NCBI RefSeq assembly: GCF_018687715.1
Contig: NC_056758.1
Location: forward strand, 38,287,467 to 38,351,466
Length of the DNA: 64,000 nt
Origin: Carya illinoinensis
Taxonomy: Eukaryota; Streptophyta; Magnoliopsida; Fagales; Juglandaceae
Reading direction: 5' to 3'
Positions 1 to 12,355 of the stretch are shown in pieces. Numbering within the stretch: position 1 is the stretch's first letter; every line of letters begins with the position of its first letter. The notes beneath the pieces are model-generated. The model did not search any database, was not told where the DNA came from, and saw nothing but the letters and a program-made list of their open reading frames with translations. The position numbers were made by a program, and so were the translations under genes.

Positions 1-959
1 CTGTTTTTCCTCTTCCAGTTTCTAAGTTTCTAAATCTAAGAAAATCTTTCATCAAAACCTTTAATCATGCAAAAATCCTCAACCAATAATCATATACACA
101 TGTTAACAATACTCCATAAAAATTTCGGACCAATATTTATCCATTAGCTTGGTCAAAAACTCCAAACTATAACATATTTTCCAGTTTATCTCCCAGAATG
201 ACCTTTCTATAGTTTATACAATATTTGACTAACCAAATGATCTTCAAATGAGACAAATAAGATATCCACGTAAACTAGACTAAAAAAAGAACAACTTATA
301 TGAAGGAGATTTTATGATAAAATACTTACAAAATCTTCGAAATGGGTGTGCAAAAGACATCCTAAAAGCTGTCCGAGAGAGAGTGTTTGATATTCTTTCA
401 ATAGAAAGTGTAAATGAAGATAATTTCGTGGGGAGAGGTGGCTGGAGATACTTATGGATGAGATATGGAAGAGATGAGGCTGGAGTTGAGAGTTGAGTGT
501 AGTTTTCTCCTACCCAAAATATCTATAAAAGATTATCTCATAATATTCTATCCAATAGTATCTACAAAAAATCAACTTAAGATATTTTTATCTAATAATA
601 TCTATAAAAATCAACTCAAAATATTTTTACCCAATAATATTCATGAAAATTACCTCAATATATTTCTTTTTATCCAATAATATCTACAGTTTTGAACAGA
701 CGTTTTGTCCGAAAATATGAAAAAATGTTATTGAGCCATAAGACTTTAAATAACCCTCTGAGTCTAATGACACAAACCATAATACATTTTGACATTTCTA
801 ACTATCTCCAATAATCAAAAACACACTTCTGATACCATAGTAAATAATAACACTAACTATGTAGTTAGATAAAAACCTATACGATTAATGGATTCGTGAA
901 AACTTATGGGGTTTTCATGAGATTCCTAAAGTTAATAGAAATTTCACAATTGAATTTCT
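1..959. other. AT-rich intergenic DNA
   Basis: No coding region is recognisable. Short open frames here have no family resemblance and sit in AT-rich sequence. The only structure I see is the short tandem repeat listed at 522-685. The right edge runs into a decayed LINE; its 5' limit is not sharp. Confidence 0.6.
522..685. repeat. Tandem repeat, about 40-bp unit, four imperfect copies
   Basis: Four consecutive imperfect units begin near 522, 561, 601 and 641. Each has a TCTAYAAAAA-like start, a central AATATTTTT block and a CCAATAATAT-like end. Divergence between units is roughly 15-30% by eye. No function is evident. Confidence 0.6.
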
Positions 960-2560
960 AGCGGGCTGTTACAAAAATCATGGAAATCGATTTGTCAACC
1001 AAAAACCATGGGAGGTTTAGGTCTTCGTCTAACTCAAAACTTCAACAAAGCTTTCTTATCAAAAATTGGTTGACTTCTAATTCAAGGAAAGGAAAGTTTT
1101 TGGAGTAAAATGTTAAAATTAAAATATCTTAGACAAAATTCCTTTTTCTCCACCCATCAAAAGCAAAATGATTCATGGATATGGAAAGGTATTCTTAAAC
1201 AAAAAGAGTTCTTGCAAAAAAGCTTGTACTTTAAAATAAACAATGAAGTAGGGGTGAATGTTTAGAATGACCCTTGGATCTCTATTATGCCAAACTTTAC
1301 TCCACAACCGAGAGATGAGACCATTCAAAAAGATCCCACCCTAAAAGTTTCTGAACTCATGATGGAAAATCCTAGAAGTTGGAATATCATCTTACTCCAA
1401 GCTCTCTTTAATCAAAACTCAGTGAATGAAATTTTAAAAATCTCTTTGGCCCAACACAATTATCAGAATGTTGATGATAAACCCATTTGGATCCACCATT
1501 CTTTGGGGCAATTTAGTGTTAAATCAGCCTATGCCGCAATCACTTCAAGTTCTGATAATAGTACAAACAATTCCATTCCCTCAAATACCTGGAAAAATCT
1601 TTGAAAACTAAAAGTTCAAGATAGGCTGAAATACTTATGCTGGAAAATTCTTAGCAACATAATTCAAACCAAAGAGCTGCTAAAGAATTTTTTCCCCATT
1701 GATAGTGACAATTGCATTTGTCCCATTTGCCAAACAGGAATAAAAAGTCAAGAGCACCTATTTCTGAACTGTAGGTTTACTAGGATGCTTTGGAGGCAAT
1801 CCCCTTGGCCTCTTAATATTTTCAATCTGGCTGAGACAATGACCCATTGGATTGAATGCATTCTAAGTCCTAACAAAACACTAGGCATTTTTCCAGATGA
1901 AGAGCATTCTTTCCAGATTTTTGCACTTGTTGCCATGGATAGTATCTAGTTTCTTAGGAATAAAGTTGTCCATGATACTATTAAACCAGATCTTGAAATG
2001 TTCATTTCTCAAACACTGAAAATTCTTAAAGAACATTGTGAAGCTAGAGATAATGTTATGATTAACAATAGCCATAACTGGAAAACTGTTCCAAAAGATC
2101 ATCACATCTTAACATTTGACATAGCAGTAAGAGAAAAGGGAAGTATTGCTGCCACAATCTATAGGAAAGATGAGGGGGATATCGACTTTATTCAAACCAG
2201 ATTCATCCACAGCACAAATCCTAATCAAGGAAAGGCTACAACATTACTCATTGGACTTAAAGCTGCAAAGGAGGCAAATATACAAAATCTAATCATTACA
2301 GGTGATTCCTTGAATACAATTATGGTAGCAAAGGAAGCATCACACAACCCAGATTGAATGACTCAACTGGTAACGCAAGACATTCGTCATATGCTGAGTA
2401 CACTAAACAGCTAGCAGCTGAGAAAAATGCATCGAGATCAGAATCAATGCGCACACTCTGTTGCGCAATGAGCAGCATCCAAATTAATTTTTGGAAGCAT
2501 ACCTTTAATCCTTGTTCCTCCTTACCTATTAAATTTTCATAGTTGAAAAGACCCACCTAT
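960..2560 (+). mobile_element. Decayed LINE retrotransposon fragment (reverse transcriptase C-terminus, zinc knuckle, RNase H)
   Basis: Read in the plus direction, this segment encodes the tail of a plant non-LTR retrotransposon polyprotein. From about 1010 it reads PKTMGGLGLRLTQNFNKAF, the conserved GGLG region after the reverse transcriptase. It continues through a WI-HHS-G-FSVKSAY segment (about 1480-1540) into a zf-RVT domain near 1610-1790 with CICPIC and a downstream H-L--NC pattern. At about 2100-2360 there is an RNase H-like domain (LTFDIAVREKG, later ITGDSLN). Several in-frame stops (near 1070, 1265, 1604, 1947 and 2357) make it non-functional. The reverse transcriptase catalytic core is missing, so it is 5'-truncated. 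I could not find a clear poly-A tail or target duplication. Confidence 0.85.
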
Positions 2561-3334
2561 CTTTTTTATTAAAGACTGTGCCTACTTATGGGTACTAATA
2601 GTTTGTAATTCGGATTTTCTATTAATAGAAGTAGACTTTTAAAGTTTTTCCAAGCGTTAATAAAAGTGCATTTAATATTGCTCTTATAGCACTCTTTGTT
2701 TATGGTATCTAGGAAAAAATAACTAAAAATATATGGATTGTTTTATGTGGTTAAGGAAAGAAACAAATCCAATTTCTCATACAGTACACCTTATTGTATA
2801 CTTTTGGTTGATGATGCACCTGAACAACCACAAGGAATCTTACTTTGTGATTAAAATATAAGAAAATAAAATAAAAATTAAAATAGTTCTACCTGTTTCG
2901 TGGCCAGCATCTAGAAATATATATCTCTTAAGGCGCCACAAAGCAAGCCGTAATACAGTTTTGCGTTCAAAGCTTGATCCGGTTGGAAAACGCACTCTCA
3001 CATGATTTCCACGCTCCACAGTCCACAGCCCGCTATAATTACTTTGAAACAAAGGGCCGGCAGATATTGTGTGTGTGAAAATCGATTTAAAAAGGCTCAC
3101 TGTAACTTATAGCCTACAGAAATAATCATTCCAAACCAGACCAAAGAAAAGCCAGCCCACTGTAAGGTGGAAGTCAATACATGCCCCAGGTTTAGTTTTA
3201 CATCACTTTGAATTTAGAAACTCCTGTTTCTCGGTCATCTTGTACCATTTATATATACAGTCATCATCACTTGGAAGGGATGCAAATCTAATCACACCAT
3301 TTAATTTTCCGACGCTCAAAAGAAGGAAAAAATT
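2561..3334. other. Intergenic DNA upstream of the cysteine oxidase gene
   Basis: This stretch lies between the LINE remnant and the start codon of the cysteine oxidase gene and should hold that gene's promoter and 5' UTR. A GC-richer island at about 2930-3060 stands out from its AT-rich surroundings. Open frames on the minus strand here show no family resemblance. I see no hypoxia-response or other named element I would defend. Confidence 0.45.
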
Positions 3335-4755
3335 ATGGACCGAACAATGGAGCAGAACAGCAAAATACAACTGATATATGATGCCTGTAATGCTGTATTT
3401 TCTCAGAAGGATCAGCTTCCAAGTTTCCAACAAATTCAATGGCTGAGGAATCTCCTAGGTATTATTGCATGTTACTCTTAATTTATGGATCGGTCGGTCA
3501 TAAGTTTGCATGATCATTGTGCGTGCTAGGTTTTAGGCCATCAGCTAGATCTTCTGTAATTTTTTCTTTTTTTGAATCGTGAACGTAGACATAACCTCAG
3601 CCATAGATCTTGGAATTGATGAATTTGGCCTCTGTGGATCTCCGTCAACAAGCCCAAAAAGTACTGTCGAGGGATTGATTTGTGGACAAGGCGTCCGTAA
3701 CATCACTTACATTCATATTTATGAATGTGACAATTTCTCTGTAAGTAGAAACATGATCGATGTATGTTTATTCCTAGCTAGCTTAGGGATATATTTTTTT
3801 CTTTCGCGTTACATGTGCTGATCTGGGCAGACGATCTATACAGTAAATACTAGACAGACGTGTTCCTTTCATGGTAGATCATGAAAGAATTATATATGTT
3901 TTGCGGCCAAAGCCAATACGAGGTTTTAAGGTTATCTGGATTTTTGAGCAGATGGGCGTGTTTTGCTTCCCAGCAGGCGGGGTGCTTCCTCTTCATGACC
4001 ACCCTGGGATGACTGTCTTGAGCAAACTCCTCTATGGATCTGTTTATATCAAAGCTTACGATTGGGTGAAAGTGGTGAATTCTGGCTGCCAAACGTGTAA
4101 GCTAGAAACCAATTAAGAATCATACGTTCTGCAATAACATTATTATTTTTTATGCTCTGTCGACATTTGCCTGCTGCTAAAATGCATTCGTTTCCTGTTT
4201 AACTTGAGCTAACCTGGGGCCTGGTGAGAAACATTGACATCATGTTAAAATGGTGGCTGCAGTTGGATTGGCATCCAGAGCAGTAGATGGCATTTTCAAG
4301 GCGCCATGTGAAGCTTCTGTCCTCTTTCCAAGAAGTGGTGGTAACATTCATTCATTCACAGCGCTGACTCCTTGTGCCATCTTGGATGTGTTATCTCCAC
4401 CATATTCTGAAGAGTTTGGAAGGCCTTCCACTTACTTCTCAGACTTCCACATCCCATCACTGCCAGGTACGTAATTACATAATAAGCCAACTCATGATCG
4501 TTGGACAAAAAATTTCCAATTTCAAATTAAGTACTTATTTCATAAATGTAATTACTTTCTCCAACTCGAAGCTCCAAATTTGAGTAGATCGAATAGATCG
4601 AGTACTCTTCACTCACACAGTGCATATTAAATTATAATTCGTTTGTTTTCGTTGGGGCACGTACAGGCTATGCTATGCTCGAGGAAAAGGACCTGCCAGA
4701 CGATCTAGTCGTTACCGGAGCACCTTACGTTGGCCCTCGAATTAATGTCGCCTAA
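3335..4755 (+). CDS. PCO: Plant cysteine oxidase (PCO/ADO family thiol dioxygenase)
   Basis: Five coding exons, 3335-3458, 3589-3740, 3952-4096, 4263-4466 and 4667-4755, join in frame with GT-AG borders and encode 237 residues. PCOs use iron and O2 to oxidise N-terminal cysteine of proteins such as group VII ERF transcription factors. This marks them for the N-degron pathway, so the enzyme reports oxygen level. The cupin core is visible: CFPAGGVLPLHDHPGM supplies iron ligands His107 and His109, and SGGNIHSF supplies His170. The C-terminus ends YVGPRINVA, close to the family's usual GPxI ending. The start is the first Met in frame with the conserved IQ-L-YDAC helix. It lacks the long basic N-terminal extension of some PCO1/2 proteins. 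The cysteine oxidase call is firm; which PCO subclass it belongs to is not resolved. Confidence 0.93.
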
Positions 4756-7301
4756 AAAGGACCTTTGTTTGTTGCCAGGCAGAGTGCCTAAAATATATGT
4801 GGTGTGTATATGTGTATGTAATACGTACATGTTTGGCTCAGATAATATGCGTCATGCGGCATGTGTATGCTGATCGCGCCGAAGATTTGGCAACGAGCAT
4901 GGGATCGATGTTTGTTAACCGAACGCAGAATAGAGACGAGGTTTTGGAACTGCCGTTGCCATAAGGGAATTATAAATTTATGACAAGTTGACTGCGTCGG
5001 GGATTTGGATGTTCCCTTTGGAAGGACTCTAGGGAACATCCAAAACACACGTCAATGAAATATTCCACGCATTTTGGTCCCAAATACAGATCATGTCACG
5101 TGGGCTAACCTGAATATAACCTATCAAAATCTCGTAGATTAAGAAAGTTTTCCATGGCCCAGCTACTGTTTTTTCTTTGCATGATATATGTTGTTAATCT
5201 CCAATTGGATGATCTCGTATAATTCATATCACGAGTCTCTAGCTAGCTAACAGATAGCCATAAATTGAAAGAGATGTTTTATGGACAAAAAGATATTTTT
5301 ATTATCGTCATGTGTGGGTTCAGTCATGCATTGAGGTACATGATTCATGCGCGCGCCTTTTTCCAAGGGAAAATAAGAGCCGCTAACGTCTTTTCTGGTC
5401 TACATGATATGTCGTCATGATCTAAGATATAAAAACTTAGATCGATGTTCATGAGCCCTATTATATATAATTATTATATATGATTAAGGATGGGCCTCTC
5501 CTAATCATGTGAGATCATGTCGTACTGTACTGAGAATATTAAAAGTCACAGTTGCTTGTATATTTCAAATGCATATATAAGACGCTAAATCGTACTAAAA
5601 ATTTATCTCATAATTTTGCACGCAACACTCGGCTGAGTGCATGAATGGGTCAAAATTCAAATATTATGTCTCTTCTTTTTTTCGTGTAAAATTTTTGCGT
5701 ACAATAGTACGCTGTGAAATGAGTTTATGACTTACATCTCCCGGCCCCCACAAAGAAAAAACCTAAAGAAAATGAGGAGTGGACGGAAGTAAAAGATTAT
5801 TTTAAGAACAAATATAAACAATCAGCTCTTTGTAGTCTCTAAAACGACGTAAAATACTTCTCCTAGCGCCTTTGCTTTCCAAAAATATAAAAGAATACCC
5901 ACAGCATCTCCAAAATCTTAATTAAAATTTCACTTCAAATAACTATAAAATCTTAAGTCCCCAAAAATCTTAAAATATTTTAGTTTTTTAATCAAAACTT
6001 TAACCTGAGGCTTTGGATGTGTTTTTATGGCACACAAATTTCAGTTTTCCTGCCCCTCGATTTGCCTCTCTCATTTCTTTGTCCCCATAGGTTGTGGTCG
6101 TAACTTTCTTAAGTAACTCATAACTTTTAAGGCCTAATCCGTTAAGAGAATTGCTCTAAAAAAAATTATATAAAAACAATCTCACAAACTAATATAATTT
6201 CATCTATTAGATTATTTTATAATAAAAATAATTTTATAATCTAACAAATCACATTAAGTCATTTCAATTTATAAAATTATTTTTATGTAATTTCCTGATG
6301 ATTAGAATATTTCTTATCCATGAAAACCTCTTATACCTTCTGGATTAATAAATAAGATAATGACAAGTCAATAATCCATTCATAATTTATAAATAACTTT
6401 AAATATAATAAATTTTTTTTATTATATTTAAAAATATCAAATCATAAAAACAGTCCAAATAAAATTTAAAATAATATTATTTTATTACATAGTATACAAA
6501 TTGTTAATAAGATGTAAGGATCATTTTCCTAATAAATAATGAGAGAGTCTACAAACCGGACGAGGTGCGAAAGCCATACTTACATCATCTACTAATTATA
6601 ATCTAACACGTGTTTCTCACCAAGTTTACAATTCATTTAGGTGTATGAAAAAAATCCCGTGAGACTCATTTCTAGAGGCTCTCTCCGTTCAACTCATAAT
6701 CTCATTAAATCAGAACCTTTCTCCTCCCTTAACATGAACATAGCTTATGGCTTCCATTTAGGAATTTAGTGCAGGGTTCTAAATCTTATTTGGTTTTTCT
6801 TTTCTTTTTTCATGGGAAATTACTGCAAGATCCAATCTCTCATACTAAGTTTATCAAAAACTTAATACCCAGCCACTCTTGGTCTTTTTTGAAGGGTTTT
6901 GATCCAAACCTATTCGGTTCCGAAAAGAGGGAGAAGGGAGACGAGAAGAGAGAGAGAATGGAGGAGAAGAAATGGAGAGGGGAGGAAGGGAGAAGGGAAA
7001 AGTCTGATGTCGCCGGGAGAAGATAAGGGTTTCGCTAGACCATACCCATGAATTCCTCTCCTAAATCGTATACGTGGCATGTTATGATTAGAAGGTGTAA
7101 AGCCGCGTTTTACATGACAAATCCATTTTGAAGATATTCTTTGAAAAATATAATTACAAGTATAATTATATATTAATTTATACATCAATATAATGTGATT
7201 AATTAAAAAATAAATTTTATTAAAAATAATATTAATTTAAATTTTAAATATAAATAAATTAGCATTGATATACAGATTAATGCGTGACTGTATTTGTATG
7301 T
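4756..7301. other. AT-rich intergenic DNA with MITE relics
   Basis: After the cysteine oxidase stop there is presumably its 3' UTR, then unannotated AT-rich DNA. No coding region is credible; the 6769-7026 open frame is low-complexity Lys/Glu/Arg. An AT-rich palindromic MITE relic lies near 6165-6295 and another begins near 7155. Confidence 0.55.
6165..6295. repeat. AT-rich palindromic MITE relic (family A), copy 1
   Basis: Two arms converge on a TTTATAATAAAAATAATTTTATAA-type centre. The outer arms read like CACAAACTAATATAATTT on the left and AAATCACATTAAG with ATTTATAAAATT on the right. A related palindrome occurs at 8455-8585. Edges are approximate. The superfamily cannot be named from this much sequence. 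Confidence 0.5.
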
Positions 7302-7309
7302 AGCAAAAC
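7155..7309. repeat. AT-rich MITE (family B), copy 1, interrupted at its right end by a hAT MITE
   Basis: The core (AATAAATTTTATTAAAAA, then ATATTAATTTAAATTTTAAA) is shared with copies at about 9075-9200 (inverted) and 40735-40880. The last bases, ending in AGCAAAAC, continue after the inserted element at 7703, so the right end of this copy is split by the hAT MITE at 7310-7702. Confidence 0.6.
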
Positions 7310-7702
7310 TAATATTTTGAATACCGTACCGGATGGCGTACCAGTCAAGGTACTGAAACGAAATATTTCGATACCAGTACGGTTTTGTATACCGTTTCGA
7401 GATAGTCGATATATAAATAAATTATATATATAAATATATATATAAATTAGATTTCAAAATAATAATATATATATGAATAAATTATACATGAATACACATG
7501 TATATATAAATTATAAATAGTTTAATATGAATTAGGATAAAAAAATAAGATTATAACTTAAAAAAATGAAAAAAAAAAAACATGAAGGCCGAATTACCGA
7601 AATACTGGCCGGTACAGGTTGAAATACAGGCCGGTATTTCGGCCGGTACGAAACAGGTACCTTACCCGTACCGGCCGGTACGGTACGGTACCAAAAACAC
7701 TG
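7310..7702. mobile_element. hAT-type MITE, 393 bp, with perfect 8-bp target duplication
   Basis: The element is bounded by identical 8-bp direct repeats AGCAAAAC at 7302-7309 and 7703-7710, the duplication length typical of the hAT superfamily. The right end reads inward as CAGTGTTTTTGGTACCGTAC and the left end as TAATATTTTGAATACCGTAC, giving imperfect terminal inverted repeats. The interior is rich in GGTACCG and CCGGTA palindromes flanking an AT-rich centre of about 150 bp. No coding capacity is present, so it is non-autonomous. Confidence 0.8.
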
Positions 7703-8454
7703 AGCAAAACTCTTCTCGTAAATAATATCTTGTTATCTATTTACTTTTGACATGATATCTCTATTGAGTTTTTTATTAGACATAAACTTAAGTAGTTTAT
7801 AGTAGTGGTTAGTATATTAAAATAAGTGATATATATATATATATAAAAGATTTAATTAGATGTATAAAATCGTATTAACGGATTGTATTCATATCGTGTT
7901 AATACATGTATATTATACCATATGAATAAATTCGAACCCAATCCATTAAGTTTATCATGTCAAATTATCAAACTCTAATATGACCTATTAAATTATCAAT
8001 TATTAATATGATTTATTAATATAACGAGTCGTGTCATGTCAATCTTTTTATGTAAAGAGATTGAATGGACTCAAAATTAATTAGTTTGACCTGATTAAGT
8101 TTAGTATAATTTTATATAAATGTTAAAATCATAATATTTATAAAAATTATAAAATTAATTATAAGTCCAAAATTACAATAAAAATATTGAAATTAAAATT
8201 TTAAAAATGTTACTTTTATATATAATGGTATAATTGCAACTTTAACTTTCTTAATGAGTTATAATATGTCAAAACGAGATTGACCAGTTATCAAACCGTT
8301 AAACAATCGTGTCTTAATATGTCAATCCATTTTGATCCAAACTCTTTAAAACTAAATCCAAGTCCGTTACTATTATATTGTATTTGTATTAGGTTATCAT
8401 GTTTGTATTGAATTAACAGGTCATGTCATATCTTGCCATATCTAAATTTAATAA

Positions 8455-8585
8455 AAGTAAATTCATAAACTGATATAATTTAATATAATATATTAAATTT
8501 TTTTTATATTAAAAATAATTTTATTATCTCATCAAATCATATTAATTTATAAAACTCTTTTTATAAAATCTCTTTTTATATCGAT
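8455..8585. repeat. AT-rich palindromic MITE relic (family A), copy 2
   Basis: Shares the arrangement of the 6165-6295 copy. It has CATAAACTGATATAATTT on the left, a TTATATTAAAAATAATTTTA-like centre, and CATCAAATCATATTAATTT followed by a TTATAAAA-rich right end. Boundaries are approximate. Confidence 0.5.
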
Positions 8586-9074
8586 TACGTAGGAACGAGC
8601 CACAGCCCACGTGCATCGAACTTTTTCTGTTTGCTGCTAAAAACTCTTGTCTCCTGCCGAGAAAAAAATATTAATGATTAGAGTCATGTCTCCCACGCGT
8701 GTTAGCTCGGTTAACTTCTAATAAAAAAAAGTTTTTCTCAGCGAAAAGAAAATCTGCTACTGGATTTCATGCCATTCAAAATTTCAAAGAACTTTTAATT
8801 TTATGTAATTAAATTATGAAGTGTGTAATTATGGTATAATTATTTAAAAAAAAAGTAAAATTTATTTTTAAAAAATTAATTAATTTTTTAGAAATTTTAT
8901 ATATTATTTATTTTTTAAAAAATAATTACTTAACGATTACACAATTATAAATATTTTTTCCCAAGTTAAAAGGATAAAAAAATATTCCATGGCATGCTAT
9001 ACAAATTTGGCCTGTAGTAATCGTGTTCGGTCGTCATTTTCATTGTCTGTGGGCCTGTGGTCAATTTCTTTAGA

Positions 9075-9200
9075 GTTTTACGCACTATATCAATATTAAT
9101 TTATTTATATTTAAAATTTAAATTAATATTATTTTTAATAAAATTTATTTTTTAATCAATCACATCACATTAATATATAATTATACTAATTATATTTTTT
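9075..9200. repeat. AT-rich MITE (family B), inverted copy
   Basis: The reverse complement contains the same core as 7155-7309, a GATGTGATTGATTAAAAAAT-type start followed by AAATTTTATTAAAAATAATA. It sits about 320 bp upstream of the SnRK2 start codon. Confidence 0.6.
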
Positions 9201-9518
9201 CGTTTCTTTGGCCTATACACCGCCCAACATTTCCCTTCTAACCTGTACCATACTCAACGTGTCTTACATCTCTTGCTCCCTCTCCATTTTTCAAGAGCTC
9301 TGCCTTGTATAAGACTCAAATGATAATAAATGAGCTGAGCAACACCCACACTAGGCTTAAGCCTCTCCAACACAAGCATTGATTTTCCTTCTGTTTTGTT
9401 CTCCTCTGGTTTTCCTAGCCGTCAGTAAACGGGTAAGCGTTGGGAAAGAAGACAGTGGGTGGCTGGGGAAAGATCGAGCTTGCTTTGGATAGTCTTCTTT
9501 TTTGGTATTTTTGAAACT

Positions 9519-10364
9519 ATGGAACGGTATGAGATTTTGAAAGAAATTGGGTCTGGGAATTTTGGGGTAGCCAAGTTGGTTAAAGATATGTGGACCGGGG
9601 AACTCTTTGCTGTTAAGTTTATTGAGAGAGGCCAGAAGGTCTGCTTCTTCTCTTCTCGAACTTTTCATGTTTTTATTTGTGTATTCATAAATTTTCAATA
9701 CGGGTTTTTGCTTTCTGGTTGATTGAGGGCTTTCGAAAATGTTGCAGATTGATGAACATGTGCAAAGGGAAATCATGAACCACAGATCACTGAAGCATCC
9801 TAATATTGTTAGATTCAAAGAGGTATGCAATCTATTATGCCGATACCATTCCTTCAACATAGTAATAGGGGATATTCTTTGTAGTTCTGGGCGTTGCCTT
9901 TCAAATAAAAGAACAAAACTTGGTATCTATCTGAAAAATGATACCCGTTCTTGCTCCCAAGACTTGTCTCGGTTAATCTTTGTTATTTAGCGGACAGATA
10001 TTCCATACCAATTGCTCTTGGACAGGTCTCCTCAATCGATACCAAAGCGTATTGCAATTAGCTAGAAACGTGGCTTGTATGTGTAAGAACAATGAAGCTA
10101 GTAATCTAGCTGACGATGAAATATAAAATAAAATGGGATTGATAAATCTCGATAATAGAAGCCGCTTTTGTATCCCTTCTCACTCGGACCGAGTTGTGGT
10201 AGAACTCTTGAATGGTGGTGAATGATGGACCTGGAACTTAGACAAAGTTTCATCATCAGAATGTGTTTTGGGTTTAATGGGAAGGTGATAAATTATTCCG
10301 TATGAAGCATTTTATGCCGCTTTACAGCATCTTTTTTTGGTTGTTGCCCAATTTGGTACGGGGA

Positions 10365-10415
<51 letters not shown>

Positions 10416-12355
10416 TTGGGGGGGGGGGGGGGGGGGGGGGCGTTACTGTCTTTATTATGGCCATTTCTGGATGGGGGGTTTATTTGAAGAGCTTACAGGG
10501 ATGATTGTTGCAGGTTGTGCTAACACCAACACATTTAGCGATAGTAATGGAGTATGCTGCTGGAGGTGAACTCTTTGGGAGGATATGCAATGCTGGTAGA
10601 TTTAGTGAGGATGAGGTATTCTGTGGCAACATATTGGTTTTTGGATGTCCCATGAGAGTCTAATAATTCCATAATAAATTGAAATAGAATATTCGAATTT
10701 CATTCCATATGTATTATTTTCTTTTTGTCCGTTCGTATCAGGCAAGGTTTTTCTTTCAGCAATTGATATCAGGGGTCAGCTACTGTCATTCAATGGTAAG
10801 AACTGTGACCCTTCTTTGTGAGTGTATACATGTGTATTGTGACTTATAATGCAAATGGTTATTTATGTATCTATGATCTTTGATAGTGTGTGATGTAAAG
10901 AAATTCATGCAATGCAGCAAATCTGTCATAGAGATCTTAAACTTGAAAACACACTCTTGGATGGCAGCACCGCACCACGTGTTAAAATATGTGATTTTGG
11001 GTACTCAAAGGTAAACAGTCCTAAACAGTCCAACCAAACCGCATAAACGCTGGTGTTTACTAGCTGTTGATTACTAACCAGTTTACTTCATGTTGTAGTC
11101 ATCAGTCTTCCATTCACAACCAAAGTCTACCGTAGGGACGCCAGCTTACATTGCACCTGAGGTCCTTTCTAAGAAAGAATATGATGGAAAGGTGATATTC
11201 AGTTCTTTATTCGCTAAACCACCCCCCCCCCCCCCTAACACCAAAAAAAAAAAATTGCACTGCATTATAATTTATTGCTTATCTGTGAACTATATAGATT
11301 GCAGATGTTTGGTCCTGTGGTGTCACCTTATATGTGATGCTAGTTGGGGCTTATCCATTTGAAGATCCTGCTGACCCGAAAAATTTCAGAAAAACAATTG
11401 TGGTAATTATTGAGGCATAAACTTTTCAACCTTTCCCCCCGCCCTTGTCTTGTTTTCTACCCCTCATCTCATAAATGTAGCACCATTATGCAGGTTTGAT
11501 TTTCTATTTTGGTGTTCTAATTTGAAGGTTATGGCTTATTGCAGCGGATACTTAGTGTCCACTACTCAATTCCTGATTATGTTCGAGTTTCAATGGAATG
11601 TAGACATCTTCTATCTAGGATATTTGTAGCTAACCCCGAAAAGGTAAATGAAATTCAATTTCATGCCGAATATTGGTTTCTTGAATGCTTCTAACTGGTT
11701 TGGCTTAGGCAGCCCGTCTGCCAAATTTGATATAAAATCTGAACTCTTGGAACATTTTTATAAGGGTCTTGTAGTATTGCTCAGACCCAATTATTATTGT
11801 AGAAAATCAGAGGCGGATTTATAATACATGTTTTTAAGTTCAGGAGTTTCTTCTCTTTGGTCAGTGAACATGCTCATGTTTCAATAGCTAACACTCCCCT
11901 TATGGTCCTTGATGGATGTTGAGGTTTTGAATATTACCATTCCAATAAATTTATGGTGCAACTGTCTGGTCATAGCTAAATTAGTTTTTATTGTTGACAT
12001 GCGGGTAAGCCTGGCGAAATCTCCTGCCATTATATGTGTTTAGTTTTCTATTCATATCCTGTACTTTTCCCCTTTGCAGAGAATAACAATCCCAGAAATT
12101 ACAAACCACCCCTGGTTCTTGAAGAACTTGCCTATAGAACTGATGGAAGGTGTAAGCTGGCAGAGCAATGATGTAAATAACCCATCACAGAGCATCGAGG
12201 AAGTATTGTCCATTATTCAGGAGGCAAGGAAACCTCTCGAGGTCCCCAAGGTTGGTGCGAATATCCTTGGAGGCAGCATGGATCTCGATGACTTGGATGA
12301 TGATGCAGATCTTGAAGATACAGAAATAAGTGGTGATTTCGTGTGCCCACTATGA
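9519..12355 (+). CDS. SnRK2: SnRK2 protein kinase, subclass II (SnRK2.7/2.8, SAPK-like)
   Basis: Nine exons (9519-9638, 9748-9822, 10514-10615, 10742-10795, 10918-11010, 11099-11191, 11298-11402, 11545-11643, 12080-12355) join in frame to give 338 residues. SnRK2 kinases relay osmotic, drought and abscisic acid signals. Visible kinase parts are the glycine loop GSGNFG (residues 11-16), the ATP-binding lysine in FAVKF (Lys33), HRDLKLEN with catalytic Asp123, and the DFG aspartate at about 143. The activation loop [13 protein letters not shown] has Ser154 and Ser158 at the positions of OST1 Ser171 and Ser175. [17 protein letters not shown] segment matches the regulatory SnRK2 box, and the tail is acidic ([14 protein letters not shown]). 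The lack of the longer N-terminus of ABA-core SnRK2s and the short acidic tail favour subclass II. Intron 2 carries a long T/G homopolymer. The kinase appears complete. Confidence 0.95.
10367..10440. repeat. Adjacent poly-T (42) and poly-G (23) tracts in SnRK2 intron 2
   Basis: A run of 42 T (10367-10408) is followed after a short ATGTTTTTT spacer by 23 G (10418-10440). It lies about 70 bp upstream of the exon 3 acceptor. Tract length may be a sequencing or assembly estimate. Confidence 0.85.

Larger units (their letters stand above)
7711..9518. other. AT-rich intergenic DNA upstream of the SnRK2 gene
   Basis: No credible gene is seen. The interval contains two MITE relics listed separately, a further AT palindrome near 8790-8960, and the presumed SnRK2 promoter and 5' UTR in the last few hundred bases. 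The minus-strand open frame that overlaps the SnRK2 start (9357-9860) is antisense to real exons. Confidence 0.5.

Noticed and set aside
3850..4116. Apparent single-exon frames around the cysteine oxidase third exon
   Set aside because: The plus frame reads through intron sequence on both sides of the true exon 3952-4096; homology to PCO proteins stops at the splice sites.
9357..9860. A 167-codon minus-strand frame at the SnRK2 start
   Set aside because: It is antisense to SnRK2 exons 1 and 2, whose splice sites and kinase motifs are unambiguous, and its product matches no family I know.
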